Positions 55,401 to 64,000 of a DNA stretch of 64,000 bases are shown here, in pieces. A program made the translations under genes and the position numbers. Under the pieces are notes generated by a model, which was given only the letters and a program-made list of their open reading frames with translations, did no database searches and was not told the origin of the DNA. Source of the DNA: Littorina saxatilis (Eukaryota; Mollusca; Gastropoda; Littorinimorpha; Littorinidae); NCBI RefSeq assembly GCF_037325665.1, contig NC_090261.1, positions 59,661,589 to 59,725,588 on the forward strand. Direction: 5' to 3'. How positions within the stretch are numbered: the first letter of the stretch is position 1; each line of letters starts with the position of its first letter.

Positions 55401-58400
55401 CAATGTCAGGAAACAAAGACCAAGGCTGAACACAGCCGGAGCGTACAACAAAACGCGACCAGACACGTCGCTCGCTGAGAGTGGAATGATAAGATGGCGG
55501 CGTATGCGCACGCATACGGATGTCTGACTGTTGATAGTCGGGCATTATGGGATGGATCACTTTCTTTTTTAGAGTGGTCTCCCTTGGTTACCAAGGGGAC
55601 GCGTACAGCGTTACCAGCACTGAACTAGAGTTAATTGCTATTTGTGAGTTGGGTATGGATATGTAATTTAATTATTGTTTCTTGACGGCAATTTTTATTT
55701 GTTACAATATAAGGCAGTGTTGTTCTCTGTCTGCGGTCAATTTGAAATGGTACTGAATAAAATTAAAAAGATGTTGACAATGCAATAATCAATCAATCGA
55801 TCAATGACGCTTATATCGCGCATATTCCGTGGGTACAGTTCTAGGCGCTCTGCAGTGATGCCGTGTGAAATGAAATTTTATACGGCCAGTAGATTGCAGC
55901 CATTTCGGCGCATATTTACCTTTCACGGCCTATTATTCCAAGTCACACGGGTATAGGTAGACAATTATTAACTGTGCCTAAGCAATTTTGCCAGGAAAGA
56001 CCCTTTTGTCAATCGTGGGATCTTTAACGTGCACACCCAATGTAGTGTACACGGGGGGAGGGTTCGGACAATTATGTGATGTAGACGTTGTATTGAGGTC
56101 TAACGAATGACGTCTCACAACGTGCGTGGTCGTCCTTGGCGGTCAAGAAAGCCGCCACGATCATTGCGCAGACGACACTTCTAGACTAGACCGCCAATAT
56201 TTTTTGTGCGCATCACGTGCTCCACATAAATCGGCCGGAAACGAAGCAATTGGGAAACCTGGATAGGTATGTTCGGTGAGAATATCTGGAAACTGAACAT
56301 ATTTGCTGCTACAGTGGAAACCCCTATTTAAGACTCCCTCCCTTTTAAGACCTCTTTCCACAGACTTTCTGTTCAGAACCTGTGTAAATGTACCCCCATT
56401 TCATGACCCCCTCCTTTTTGAAGACCTGTGTCACGAACTGAAAACTCTGCTGAACAATCCCTCTCGATGCGCATGCGCCAATCATGGACTTAAAAAATGT
56501 GACCCTTTGACCGAACAAACCATGGGTTAGGGTTAGGTTGTTCGCGACCTGATTAGTCTCCCCATGTTAGCGCATGCGCATTGACCGCATTCAGAGGGAT
56601 TGTTCAGGCAGAGTTTTCAGTTCGTGACACCTGACTTTCTCAGATTTGTCTAGGTCTTAAGCATCAGTCACACGCACGACTCAATCGTTGAGATTCAATC
56701 GCGCGATTCAGTCTCAAGCCGATCGCACATCACATCGTAGGCCATTGACCCGTCACACGGTGAACGATTGACGAACGATAACTCCACGCGAGCGGGGCGG
56801 AAGTGACGTGTCACAGTGAACACAGCAAACGCGCTTTGCGAGAGCAGATGCTAATGTTCGAACATCGCTCTACCTTTCTGAAAAATACCTTTCAGCATTA
56901 CGCCTTTGCAAGAAATAAAGTTCCCAGACAGTTGCAATTAATGTTTCCCAACCGCTGTACACGCCTAAAACGTCTCCTTTATATCTGAGTCATTCTGAGT
57001 AGGAAACTGTTCTTCCAAAAAGATTTGAATCGACGAAGAGACACTGTCCGCCATTATTTTACGTCACGGCGCGAAGGCCGCAACGACGCGTTCTGATTGG
57101 CTCTGCCCCTGCGATTGACTGACGACTGGGTTGCAGGAATAGAACAAGTTCTAAAGCTCAAAGCTACGAGGGAATCGCATGAGACTGAGTCGCAGACTTG
57201 TCATAGCTATTTTCCGCGACTGAGTCGCCCGTGTGACAGGGTAAATCGCGCGATTGAGTCGCGTGTGTGACGGCCCTCTTAAAAGGGGGGTTCCACTGTA
57301 CCAGAGTATGCTTCTTTTTAGCATACCACCACATACATGTCCCAAATAGGGAATTCCCTGTGAGGACGTTAAGCCCCCCTAATCCTTTTTTTCAACCAGA
57401 GCATCAGTGACTCATTTTCTATCTGATGATTTTTACTTTCAGGTTGCTGAAGAAGTATGACTTCCCTCCCATGATGTTTTCAGTGTATTTCATGGGCTAC
57501 GCAGATCCAGCTTCTATCCCTAAAGGTGACAAGGAGAGGGTCAAGTTCTGCTTCACTACTCCCGGCACCATAGAACTGACACAGTAAGCTGTCTGAAATC
57601 AGTCCACCACAAACACAATGGTCTAGTAGTTAACATGTCCGTGTTCCATGGAGAAGGTTCGATGGAAGGTTAAAAACACAAGTGAACGTGGAAGTTGCAG
57701 CCCATGAATTTTAAAGAAGTACATGTAGTACAGTGGAACCCCCATTTTACAAAGAGAAAATCGGGTCTTAAAAGGGGTGTTCCATTTTAATCGGTTTACA
57801 TCTGAATCGAATTCTCCATTTATCGACTGTGACTTAACTATCATGTACACTTGTGTTTTGCATGAATGGGCTTTTAAGTGTATGACAATTTTTTTCACAT
57901 CATGTAGACAGTCATAATTCGTTTCCGGATGATCTAATTATTCTGGGTTTTTTAATTTTTTATCACCCACAGAACTCTGAAATGGATCATAGGATCTTTA
58001 CCATGTGTACTTGGTCTTGTGCTTGTGTGTACACACTGAAGGCGATAACCCACTAGCAGGTCTGCACATGTGTAAATTTACCTAGGAGATTGGAAAAAAT
58101 CTCCACATTTAGCCCACCACCACAGCCAGGATTCGAACCCCGAACCTTCTTCACACAAGGCAGACGTCATAACCACTAGGCTATTGCCTCCGTGTACATC
58201 CGAATCTGACACACATGTACAGTTCTGTGTTTCACTGTTTGATTGGTATATGAATTTGCTTGAGCCAGTCACTAAACTTACTTCATAAACAGTAATTGTT
58301 TTTTGAGTCACTTGAGAAAAAGTGACTCTATGTAATCGGTCAGTGTTAGTCTGTCCGGCCGGCCGTCCGGCCGGCCGGCCGGCCGTCCGTAGACACCACC

Positions 58401-61400
58401 TTAACGTTGGACTTTTCTCGGAAACTATCAAAGCGATCGGGCTCATATTTTGTTTAGTCGTGACCTCCAATGACCTCTACACTTTAACGATGGTTTCGTT
58501 GACCTTTGACCTTTTTCAAGGTCACAGGTCAGCGTCAAAGGAAAAATTAGACATTTTATATCTTTGACAAAGTTCATCGGATGTGATTGAAACTTTGTAG
58601 GATTATTCTTTACATCAAAGTATTTACATCTGTAGCCTTTTACGAACGTTATCAGAAAAACAAGGGAGATAACTAGCCTTTTCTGTTCGGCAACACACAA
58701 CTTAACGTTGGGCTTTTCTCGGAAACTATAAAAGTGACCGGGCTCAAATTTTATGTGAACGTGACTCATTGTGTTGTGAATAGCAATTTCTTCCTGTCCA
58801 TCTGATGCCTCATATAATATTCAGAACTGCGAAAGTGACTCGATCGAGCGTTTGCTCTTCTTGTTTTATTTGGCAAGCTCTCTGGCAAACTAATAGACAT
58901 TAGCCAGAAGCCTATTATACTAAGCTACTCACAAAAAGTTAAGGATCATTTGCACACACATTCATAACTTTCCAAATAACAAAGCCAATGTGTTGGTATT
59001 TGGCAAACGTTTAATTCAATGCTTTAGTGATAACGATACAACATTTCCTTCAATTTCGAGCAATCGTTTGGTCTGTACATTTTATCAAAAGCCAAGCAAG
59101 TGACAGCATCTCACACATAAACAGCAGTGCTTGCACGTGCATAATGGTTTTTCCATGTTGGGGAGGGAGATTTTAACTTCAAATATTACACTTGAGAGCG
59201 TGGCGACGACTGACTCGAGTTTCCGAGTCTCTCCATTCGTATTTGTGTACTGTTCTCTATATCTCACTGTTCGGGGCTAGTTCAGTTCATAACTGACTCT
59301 ACGCTCACGGTCACTTCGTATAAGTTTGGAAAGCAATATCAAGTAGCGATAATTTCAAGAATGACCGACATTATTGATATAAAATGCATTGACCAATCGC
59401 CGAAAGTCGTGACGTCATTGCATGAAAGGATTTCTGTACCCGAAATCCTCTATTCTCTATGACATACTAAGGTCTACAAGTGTCTCAACGACTCTGCTCC
59501 CGAGTACCTTCAATCCTCCCTGGACCTGTACACCCAGCCCTCCGACCGTCCCCTCCGTTCTGCTGCTGACCCACTCCGCCTTCACGTCCCTCGCTCGAAA
59601 CTCGCATCTGCTGGTCAGCGTGCATTTCCCTCCGCGGGCCCCTCCGTCTGGAACTCCCTGCCGCTTGAGCTTCACCAGAGCCCCTCTCTTGACGCGTTCA
59701 AGAGTAGGTTGAAGACTCAGTTCTTCCCGTAGCTGGCTGCGACTTTCATGTTCGACGTGATGTGTTGTGCCCCAAAAGACATTCTTGTGCTGTGCTCTGT
59801 GAGAGGTGTTTTTTTGTGTTTAATATTATTTTGTTTGGACCTAGCTGTTGATGTGTACATTGTTGTTAAACAGTTGTTTGTTGTATGTTTATCAGGGTTT
59901 GCTAGTGTGTGATAGGGTTCGTGTCCGTCTGTAGATGTTAGTTTCTTTGTTAGTCCTGTGTTGACAACTCTTCGACAAGCGCAAAGTGTTTTTAAATTGA
60001 TTTGGAAAATTTAATTTTGATCATAATTTTTATATTTTTAATTTTCAGAGCTTGTTTTTAATCCAAATATAACATATTTATATGTTTTTTGAATCAGAAA
60101 ATGATGAAGAATAAGATGAACGTAAATTTGGATCGTTTTATAAAAAATTTTTTTTTTTACAATTTTCATATTTTTAATGACCAAAGTCATTAATTAATTT
60201 TTAAGCCACCAAGCTGAAATGCAATACCGAAGTCCGGCCTTCGTCGAAGATTGCTTGGCCAAAATTTCAATCAATTTGATTGAAAAATGAGGGTGTGACA
60301 GTGCCGCCTCAACTTTTACAAAAAGGCGGATATGACGTCATCAAAGACATTTATCGAAAAAATGAAAAAAACATCCGGGGATATCATACCCAGGAACTCT
60401 CATGTAAAATTTCATAAAGATCGGTCCAGTAGTTTACTCTGAATCGCTCTACACACACACACACGCACAGACAGACAGACACACACACACACACATACAC
60501 CACGACCCTCGTCTCGATTCCCCCTCTATGTTAAAACATTTAGTCAAAACTTGACTAGGTAAATGTAAAAACAAAAAAAATAAAACAGGCGGCGATATAG
60601 CCAATAAACAGTGATGTGAACTTGTAGTATTTCATTCACTTGTGCATTGGCACATATGCTTATCACTTCTTTTTTTTTTAAACAATTTTGATTATTTTTG
60701 TCTATGCAAGCCAGTGACAGATGTAGAATTGATGAAGACAGTATGACGTAATAAACAAATAATGCTTAAAAAAAAAAAGGGACAAAACTTTTTTTCTTTT
60801 TTTTCAGTAACTGGGGAACAGAGCTATTACAAGAAGGCAACGTTTACCATAATGGAAACACAGATCCAAGAGGATTTGGTGAGTTGTTTGTTAACACGCC
60901 CATTTTAACGTTGCTTTGTTGTTCAGTTGAAATAAAGCTAACAAAATGTTATACTGCATACGTACAAACACTGACATACTTTACTTGAAAAAGGTTGAAT
61001 CTGAATCATGGATTTTTTCAACAGGCTGTAAACGACAGCGCAGACAACAGTTCAGTAGGAATGATGGTACATCAAACCTCAATTTACACAACAGTCCATC
61101 AGATGAACAATCATGGGGAGCAGTTAGATTATAGGTCTTCCCCTGTATACTGTTCAAAAAAAGAAATGCATAGCTTGTAATATTTGGTTAATTTAGTTAT
61201 ATGGCTACAAGGATATCCACCAAACTGCAGAAAATGTTTATCTGGTCGTCGACCTTTCGTCCATTGCCACAAGTGAGCTCTGCACGTGACGCATGCGTTA
61301 TCAGTGGCTACAATGTCAAAATTGCTCATTTGGCATGACCACTCGTCATGCTTCAGTGTAATCTCGTGAAACTCGGGGAATATTGAGCTCACACCATGTC

Positions 61401-62958
61401 TTCCAAAACCCATAAAAGCGGATTGTTCGCCACAAAGAAATCAGACGACAATTCAGCGACGAAAGATGGCCCGATTGAGCAGAGAAGACCGCCAAATTGC
61501 ATTGGGTCGTTTACAAGCAGGCCAAAGTCAAAGTGCAATCGCCAGGCACTTCCACGTGTCCCAGAGCACCATCAGTAGACTGTGGGTCAGGTTTCAAGCC
61601 ACTGGCTCCGTTGCTGACTTGCCACGAGCGGGAAGACCAAGGGCGACAACTGCTGCTCACGACCGCTTCATACGGCTCCGCCACCTCCGGAATCGTTTCC
61701 TGTCGGCCTCATCTTCTGTCCAGGCTCTCCCCGGGCCACACCGATTATCGGACCAGACCGTGCGGAACCGCCTGCATGAAGCTGGTTTGAGAGCTCGCAG
61801 ACCTCACAGAGGAGCTGTCCTCACCCGCCGCCATCGCCAGAACCGAGTGCAGTGGGGCAACCAGCACCTTCGCTGGACCGTCCGGAATCACTGGAGACAC
61901 GTGTGGTTCAGCGACGAGTCCTACTTCCTGCTCCAGCGACATGATGGTCGGAGGAGGGTCTACCGGAGAGTAAACGAACGTTACGCGCCCAACTGTGTGG
62001 ATGAGGCACCCGTTCATGGTGGTGGAGGCGTCATGGTGTGGGGGGCGATCAATACCGCTGGAAGGAGCACCCTGGTGCACGTCCAAGGGCGTATAACTGC
62101 CCAGCGATACGTGGAGGAAATTCTGCGCCCACACGCCCTTCCTCTTCTGGCTGACCAGGATGCCATATTCCAGCAGGACAACGCTCGCCCGCACACAGCA
62201 CGACTCACCACCCAGTTCCTCACCGACCACCATGTCCAGGTGCTTCCCTGGCCATCCATGTCGCCAGACATGAACCCGATAGAACACCTCTGGGATGAAT
62301 TGGACAGACGTGTGCGCAGGCGAGAAGAAGCGCCGGCAAATCACCGCGATCTATTGCAGGCACATCAGGAGGAGTGGGACACCATCCCACAGCAAGATAT
62401 CCGGCATCTGATCCAGTCCATGCCCAGAAGGTGCCGGGCAGTTGTTGCTGCTCAAGGCAGTCACACCCCCTACTGACTTGACAGCCTCGGCACCCAATCG
62501 TATTGATTGACTGATTGATTTGAAGATTCAAATGAACTGTGTGTGCATTCAACTGTGTCCATACCAAATTTCAAACAAATAATCTAAATATTGGATTTTC
62601 TGTTAATTTTTTCGAAAAATAAAACAAATTTGGCAAGTAGCAACTATGCGTTTCTTTTTTTGAACAGTATATATATGTCTTTCCAACTTAGTGATCAAAT
62701 TCATAGATTTACTTTTGACTTGCCAGAGTAATCAGGTTAATAATAAGTGATTGTGAGGTTCTTATTCTGGAGTATTGTCCTAGGAATGGTGTAGTTTCTT
62801 TCTGTTTATTAGTTCAGTTATTGTGAATAGGGATTGACTGAGCATTTGCTGTTTTTGTTTGTGGAAAGGTCACATTGGAATAGTGGTCCCTGATGTTGGC
62901 CAGGCCTGTGAGAGGTTCGAGTCCCTTGGGGTGGAGTTTTCGAAAAAGCCTGATGGAG
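49469..62958 (+). CDS. GLO1: GLO1, lactoylglutathione lyase (glyoxalase I), 5 exons, 3' incomplete
   Basis: Exons 49469-49528, 49733-49815, 57443-57583, 60808-60878 and 62869-62958, all GT-AG with agreeing phases; the last exon is beyond the window. The enzyme turns the methylglyoxal-glutathione hemithioacetal into S-lactoylglutathione in the cytosol. The protein reads MALTDAAVK..., [78 protein letters not shown]. By comparison with the human enzyme the metal ligands are Q26, E92 and H120; the fourth (Glu of GYWIEI) should be in the missing exon. The part seen is 148 residues of about 180. Intron 2 (49816-57442) holds a DIRS element and a MITE stack; introns 3 and 4 hold several repeats and a Tc1 transposon. 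The start ATG has an ACACCATGG context. Confidence 0.95.
50251..51350 (-). CDS. DIRS tyrosine recombinase part
   Basis: The C-terminal section of a long minus-strand frame, from about the phrase [20 protein letters not shown] to the stop next to the internal complementary region. Features expected of a tyrosine recombinase are visible ([34 protein letters not shown]). The frame stays open further upstream, but there it overlaps the reverse transcriptase in another frame and is not itself domain-like. The overlap is usual for DIRS. Confidence 0.8.
51282..53198 (-). CDS. DIRS reverse transcriptase / RNase H / methyltransferase-like part
   Basis: 638 residues. In order: reverse transcriptase ([36 protein letters not shown]), RNase H ([51 protein letters not shown]), then the region described in DIRS elements as Dam-methyltransferase-like ([33 protein letters not shown]). 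It appears open throughout. Confidence 0.88.
   Translation of the reverse strand: MAGGPSRALSSWLQLVDSKWVTGIVRSGFRLLWSGEKAPLTRIIPLCKPPRDPEARAAVQGEVSALLLKGAIEEVLDLRSPGFYGRLFVVPKASGAWRPVLDLSTLNMYLRTVKFTMETPASVREALRPGDWATSVDLTDAYFHVLMHVTDRKWLRFRWGAKAYQFRALPFGLSLAPWIFTIVVRQLCALVRKEGVRLRAYLDDWLILHQDRELCHVHTRMVLSQAAQLGFSVNLGKSELVPSQTFTYLGMEFDTLSWSVRPSQKRVAKLQDLLRALHGENLASVRVLTSVLGQMESMATLVPLGRVHKRPFQAALQARWDQSTQGWDTQISLGDWFFETTQVWLLPWVSQGVPIVRPAPENELFTDASLTGWGAHLGEHVVSGEWNLSLPTRHINALELEAVSLALQAFLPFVQNSHVRLHTDNRTVAAYVNRQGGTRSLSLSDSACLILKWCASHHILLSAIFLKGSLNVLADALSRGDKVVHSEWTLSHQSLHRLWEQIEKPQIDLFATRYSARLPLFVSPFPDPLAWGVNALELDWTGLTAYAFPPFCLLGKVLRKVDLEKPALVLVAPLWPSQHWFPDLLRLAVRPPIPIAVRKGELLQPRSGIPHENPQALNLQGWILSEALCLRQAPLLPL
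53241..55244 (-). CDS. DIRS gag-like part
   Basis: 667 residues starting [15 protein letters not shown], with a Ser-rich basic N-terminus, acidic middle and a Gly/Arg/Gln-rich C-terminus ([18 protein letters not shown]). It is placed first in the element and ends about where the reverse transcriptase frame begins. Assigned by position and composition; no zinc knuckle seen. Confidence 0.7.
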   Translation of the reverse strand: MAECAKNRTNSRQAAASASPAASSSSSKRSSSSRRKSDGISATSQIEPGNVGCDVDVVGDKPLSAILSGKKDKVTRSDKDKDVVKPVVSSGAPGDSGVSPADIASLLLTLSTQVSTLAADLSATKAEIRALPAGVVDASSLGRVRSSPTPSTSGFASASAAASAVAAPTVVRAEVHALQHGDGRLVSLVHGPVRSKGMSSPQVTRFSGDEGLRSQDKVSHLRGESSPAISGQWHRVRPAVVGSPVNRLNSAYTSDSVSGMPVRYPSRGTDGGCDSEDFASFSGVDPPGCDSDQEGGLEEGNATAVDDTLLNLPSKLSSAVAMAAETASKYFPEGVVRSKERLLPPRSAFDDFRSAKNDSGQFRFKESSSVAYVMAKVFKGRNGPDVPLLSQRGDAPEDVLPWLAKAGDRAVSGIQKLKLVPRPVKLIGHFALPTAVLPVTPELASLREVGYGSCTPLPCTEASMVGLEDAGRSLLELTSVSESLQRSLSRSIATSLDPFEFRFDASALDVSTLLATLAKVTREQMSVSANLYAHAVHSRRSAFLSGSRISDKSTIEALKVSPFLEGSLLGQASLDALQKETADARDLAIARIAFQGLPKAQGKPQVQSQSRTQSQSTAKPQTSSSGGGGKAQKQSFSSGGRGRGAPYPKRGQSFGGSRGSGRKPHPQ
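55779..56065 (-). repeat. SINE B, partial copy
   Basis: Shares GACCCTTTTGTCAATCGTGG, GATCTTTAACGTGCACACCC and ATGTAGTGTACACG with 33528-33985 but lacks the tRNA-like head. It begins with ATCAATCAATCGATCAATGA. GLO1 intron 2. Confidence 0.7.
56429..56629. mobile_element. Nested MITE X (TGTCACGAACTGAAAACTCT)
   Basis: TGTCACGAACTGAAAACTCT then GCTGAACAATCCCTCT, inverted at AGAGGGATTGTTCAGGCAGA, GTTTTCAGTTCGTGACA; CCTG direct repeat on both sides (56425-56428, 56630-56633). Removing it restores GAAGACCTGACTTTCTCAG, the normal MITE sequence. Inside are two GCGCATGCGC palindromes. Confidence 0.85.
56661..57276. mobile_element. Nested MITE Y (GTCACACGCACGACTCAATC)
   Basis: GCATCAGTCACACGCACGAC, TCAATCG at the left; CGATTGAGTCGCGTGTGTGA, CGGCCC at the right, inverted copies. 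TCTTAA on both sides (56655-56660, 57277-57282). Inner phrases CAATCGCGCGATT recur as palindromes. No transposase. Confidence 0.8.
57655..57790 (+). mobile_element. SINE A tail fragment and pogo-like MITE copy
   Basis: 57655-57718 resembles the last part of SINE A (AAGTGAACGTGGAAGTTGCA, GCCCATGAAT). 57729-57790 is a short pogo-like MITE (TACAGTGGAACCCCCATTTT, CGGGTCTTAAAAGGGGTGTT). They lie just after the GLO1 exon 3 donor. Confidence 0.6.
57835..58193 (-). repeat. SINE A (head type 2), old copy
   Basis: Diverged body (ACTTGGTCTTGTGCTTGTGT, CACTAGCAGGTCTGCACATG) and a type 2 head on the minus strand ending GGAGGCAATAGCCTAGTGGT. GLO1 intron 3. Confidence 0.75.
58303..58866. repeat. Repeat D, copy 2
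   Basis: Nearly identical to 20634-21336 but without the 149-bp internal duplication. The (GGCC)n stretch differs in length (GTCCGGCCGGCCGTCCGGCC). Edges as in copy 1. GLO1 intron 3. Confidence 0.9.
59465..59990 (+). mobile_element. LINE 3' fragment (CR1-like C-terminus)
   Basis: A frame starting at about 59469 reads [20 protein letters not shown], ... [33 protein letters not shown] and stop at about 59730: the extreme C-terminus of a CR1/L2-like reverse transcriptase protein, followed by its 3' UTR. The GC-rich coding part contrasts with its AT-rich surroundings. Severely 5'-truncated; GLO1 intron 3. 58867-59464 shows no recognised feature. Confidence 0.75.
59990..60565. repeat. Repeat E, 5'-shortened copy
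   Basis: Matches the right two thirds of 21625-22492 (TTTAATTTTCAGAGCTTGTT, AAGATCGGTCCAGTAGTTTA, CGTCTCGATTCCCCCTCTAT, AACATTTAGTCAAAACTTGA), with a CA/GA microsatellite at 60450-60500. GLO1 intron 3. Confidence 0.85.
61148..62669 (+). mobile_element. Intact Tc1-type transposon (DD34E)
   Basis: Ends TACTGTTCAAAAAAAGAAAT and ATGCGTTTCTTTTTTTGAAC AGTA are inverted over about 26 bp with one mismatch. TA target duplication at 61146-61147 and 62670-62671. One uninterrupted transposase frame lies inside. 1.5 kb, typical of Tc1. It sits in GLO1 intron 4. Confidence 0.93.
61466..62476 (+). CDS. Tc1-like transposase, 336 residues
   Basis: Cut-and-paste transposase that binds the element's own inverted ends. 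N-terminal paired-like helix-turn-helix ([20 protein letters not shown], residues 20-39), a GRPR linker (RAGRPRATT, about 54-62), a second DNA-binding helix region with basic RPHRG, then the DDE core: D150 (WFSDESYF), D238 ([10 protein letters not shown]) and E273 ([14 protein letters not shown]). Spacing between the second D and E is 34, the Tc1 DD34E signature. A GGGG loop ([10 protein letters not shown]) follows the first D. Length is normal for the family, with no stop or frameshift. Codon use is GC-rich compared with the surrounding intron, fitting recent arrival. Activity cannot be judged from sequence alone. Confidence 0.95.
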   Translation: MARLSREDRQIALGRLQAGQSQSAIARHFHVSQSTISRLWVRFQATGSVADLPRAGRPRATTAAHDRFIRLRHLRNRFLSASSSVQALPGPHRLSDQTVRNRLHEAGLRARRPHRGAVLTRRHRQNRVQWGNQHLRWTVRNHWRHVWFSDESYFLLQRHDGRRRVYRRVNERYAPNCVDEAPVHGGGGVMVWGAINTAGRSTLVHVQGRITAQRYVEEILRPHALPLLADQDAIFQQDNARPHTARLTTQFLTDHHVQVLPWPSMSPDMNPIEHLWDELDRRVRRREEAPANHRDLLQAHQEEWDTIPQQDIRHLIQSMPRRCRAVVAAQGSHTPY

Positions 62959-62983
62959 GTAAGTTAGGGTAACTTCTTCTTTG

Positions 62984-63076
62984 TCGTCATCTTCGTTCAT
63001 GGGCTCAGACGCCCACGTTCACTCATGTTTTTAGCACGAGTGGATTTTTACATGTATGACCGTTTTTTACCCGCCA
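62984..63076 (-). repeat. SINE A fragment cut by a DIRS insertion
   Basis: Tail and first body part on the minus strand (CTTCGTTCATGGGCTCAGAC, CCACGTTCACTCATG, TGTATGACCGTTTTTTACCC), interrupted at CCGCCATT by the DIRS end. It starts about 25 bp after the GLO1 exon 5 donor. Confidence 0.75.
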
Positions 63077-64000
63077 TTAAATTACATATTCTTACCCAAC
63101 TCACATAGATAGCAATAACTTCATTTTGTTGCGAAGGTATTGAAGCACTCATACATGGTAACATGGGGAGGTAACTCTTAAAACAAAACTATGCCATATA
63201 AGGCATGGTCCATGGTAGTTACATCCCCTACCGGTGTCCTGCGCATGCGCCGAACATACACCGGTGACACTAATTCCTTTTCCTTCAACCCATGTTGCAT
63301 GACGTGTTTTGAGGTGCTCAGGCTTTTTCTTAAGCCATAGGCCTATCTCTCAGGGAAGGCCATCGAATCTTGGTAACATATCAACGACCTTCTTTACTTC
63401 TTCAGGAATTGGTGAGAGCGTTTCTTTTTTGTATAAGGAGAAGATTTCTTAGCTTTTTTGAAGGTTTTGCCACTTGTCTTTTGAACTTTTGTCCACCATG
63501 TTTGACTTGGCCGACATCCTAGGCATAAAGAGAAACTAAGAGCTCTGCTAAGCAGACTCGCTCACTTGGTTCTCAATCGGGCAAAACGGTTAAAGCTCGC
63601 GCTAAACCACGAACTTCTTCTACTACTCATAACTCTCAAAGTTCTAAAGTTTCCTTAGCGAGAAGCCATCTTTAGCTTGGAACTTTACCCTGATACGCAG
63701 CATTCTATTCTATTGTTGATAGATAACGCTTCTCCCTCAGTTGATTTTTCTGCTTCGGTTAATAACCACAGGTGTTACAACCATAATGAAGTTAACTCTT
63801 ACCAGTTTGGGGGTTTTAAGGCATATTTTACAGTGCTGTTGGTGCCTACTTGCCGAGTGACTAGCTGGGGTCATATTCTAAATGAAATATAGAAAGTTAT
63901 ATATATCAAATGAAAGGAAAATGAATAAGCTTTTCATATTTGCAAAGAGAATTGTGCTATCTGTAAAGGTAAAACAGGTTATGGGGGTGACAACATGATT
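63077..64000. mobile_element. DIRS-type element, one end, running out of the window
   Basis: Begins AAATTACATATTCTTACCCA, ACTCACATAGATAGCAATAA, the same type of end as 39643 and 49836, followed by terminal-repeat-like and gag-leader-like sequence (about 63500-63670, basic Lys/Arg/Ser codons). The remainder is beyond the window, so whether it is whole cannot be told. The plus-strand frame 63677-63892 is not recognised. Confidence 0.65.

Larger units (their letters stand above)
49836..55674 (-). mobile_element. DIRS-type retroelement, whole-looking, 5.8 kb
   Basis: Inverted terminal repeats (about 49836-50065 and 55490-55674) look identical by eye over more than 150 bp, including AACTCTAGTTCAGTGCTGGT. 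An internal region at about 50110-50225 repeats both outer ends (GAGTTGGGTAAGTCTATTAA, CATATCCATACCCAACTCAC), the internal complementary region expected for DIRS. Parts on the minus strand: gag-like frame, reverse transcriptase with RNase H and methyltransferase-like region, and tyrosine recombinase. No breaks are obvious. Identical ends indicate a young insertion. It sits in GLO1 intron 2. Confidence 0.9.
56310..57300. mobile_element. pogo-like MITE carrying two nested MITEs
   Basis: TACAGTGGAAACCCCTATTT at the left and AAAGGGGGGTTCCACTGTA at the right, TA edges. Without its two insertions the host MITE is about 170 bp, the same size as 6497-6675. GLO1 intron 2. Confidence 0.85.

Overview
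The window is intron-rich animal genomic DNA. The genes have GT-AG introns, long CA/CT microsatellites are common, and SINE, LINE, MITE and DIRS repeats are dense. Several repeats (one ending in CGACGTTAAACACCAAAT, one starting TTGAGTCACTTGAGAAAAAG, one ending in AAAACATTTAGTCAAAACTT) resemble repeats I associate with gastropod molluscs. A marine snail is my best guess, from memory and not from a search.

Three host genes are identified and a fourth is proposed. (1) CHURC1 (Churchill, a small zinc-binding protein) lies on the minus strand in four exons, 8071 down to 4531. (2) Head-to-head with it, start codons 21 bp apart, is an unrecognised six-exon plus-strand gene (8093-12610) for a charged, SP-rich, probably nuclear protein of 651 residues. 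(3) MIS18BP1/KNL2, the centromere licensing factor, has 16 coding exons on the plus strand (19210-38355) that join in frame to 1619 residues. It carries a SANTA domain, a CENP-C-like (CENPC-k) motif and a Myb/SANT domain, plus a 27-residue tandem repeat. (4) GLO1 (glyoxalase I) starts at 49469; five exons are visible to 62958 and the last exon lies beyond the window.

Layout: 1-4530 intergenic repeats; 4531-8071 CHURC1, with a 79-bp tandem array in its third intron; 8093-12610 the unknown gene; 12611-16580 repeats, including three elements with terminal inverted repeats (TIRs); about 16580 a likely promoter; 19210-38355 MIS18BP1 with many intronic insertions; 38356-49300 repeats, comprising an inverted duplication of the MIS18BP1 3' region, a nested TIR/DIRS/SINE stack and two LINE pieces; 49469-62958 GLO1, with a whole-looking DIRS element in intron 2, a triple-nested MITE stack also in intron 2, and an intact Tc1 transposon in intron 4; 63077-64000 the end of another DIRS element.

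The host genes share no evident pathway. MIS18BP1 acts in centromeric CENP-A loading, GLO1 in methylglyoxal detoxification, and CHURC1 has been described as a zinc-binding developmental regulator. The most notable points are the CENPC-k motif in an invertebrate KNL2, the inverted duplication that preserves the empty site of a SINE insertion, one SINE body carried by two unrelated tRNA-like heads, and a duplicated, stop-bearing exon fragment in the unknown gene. All exon coordinates come from splice-site and phase reading by eye; no alignment or transcript was available.
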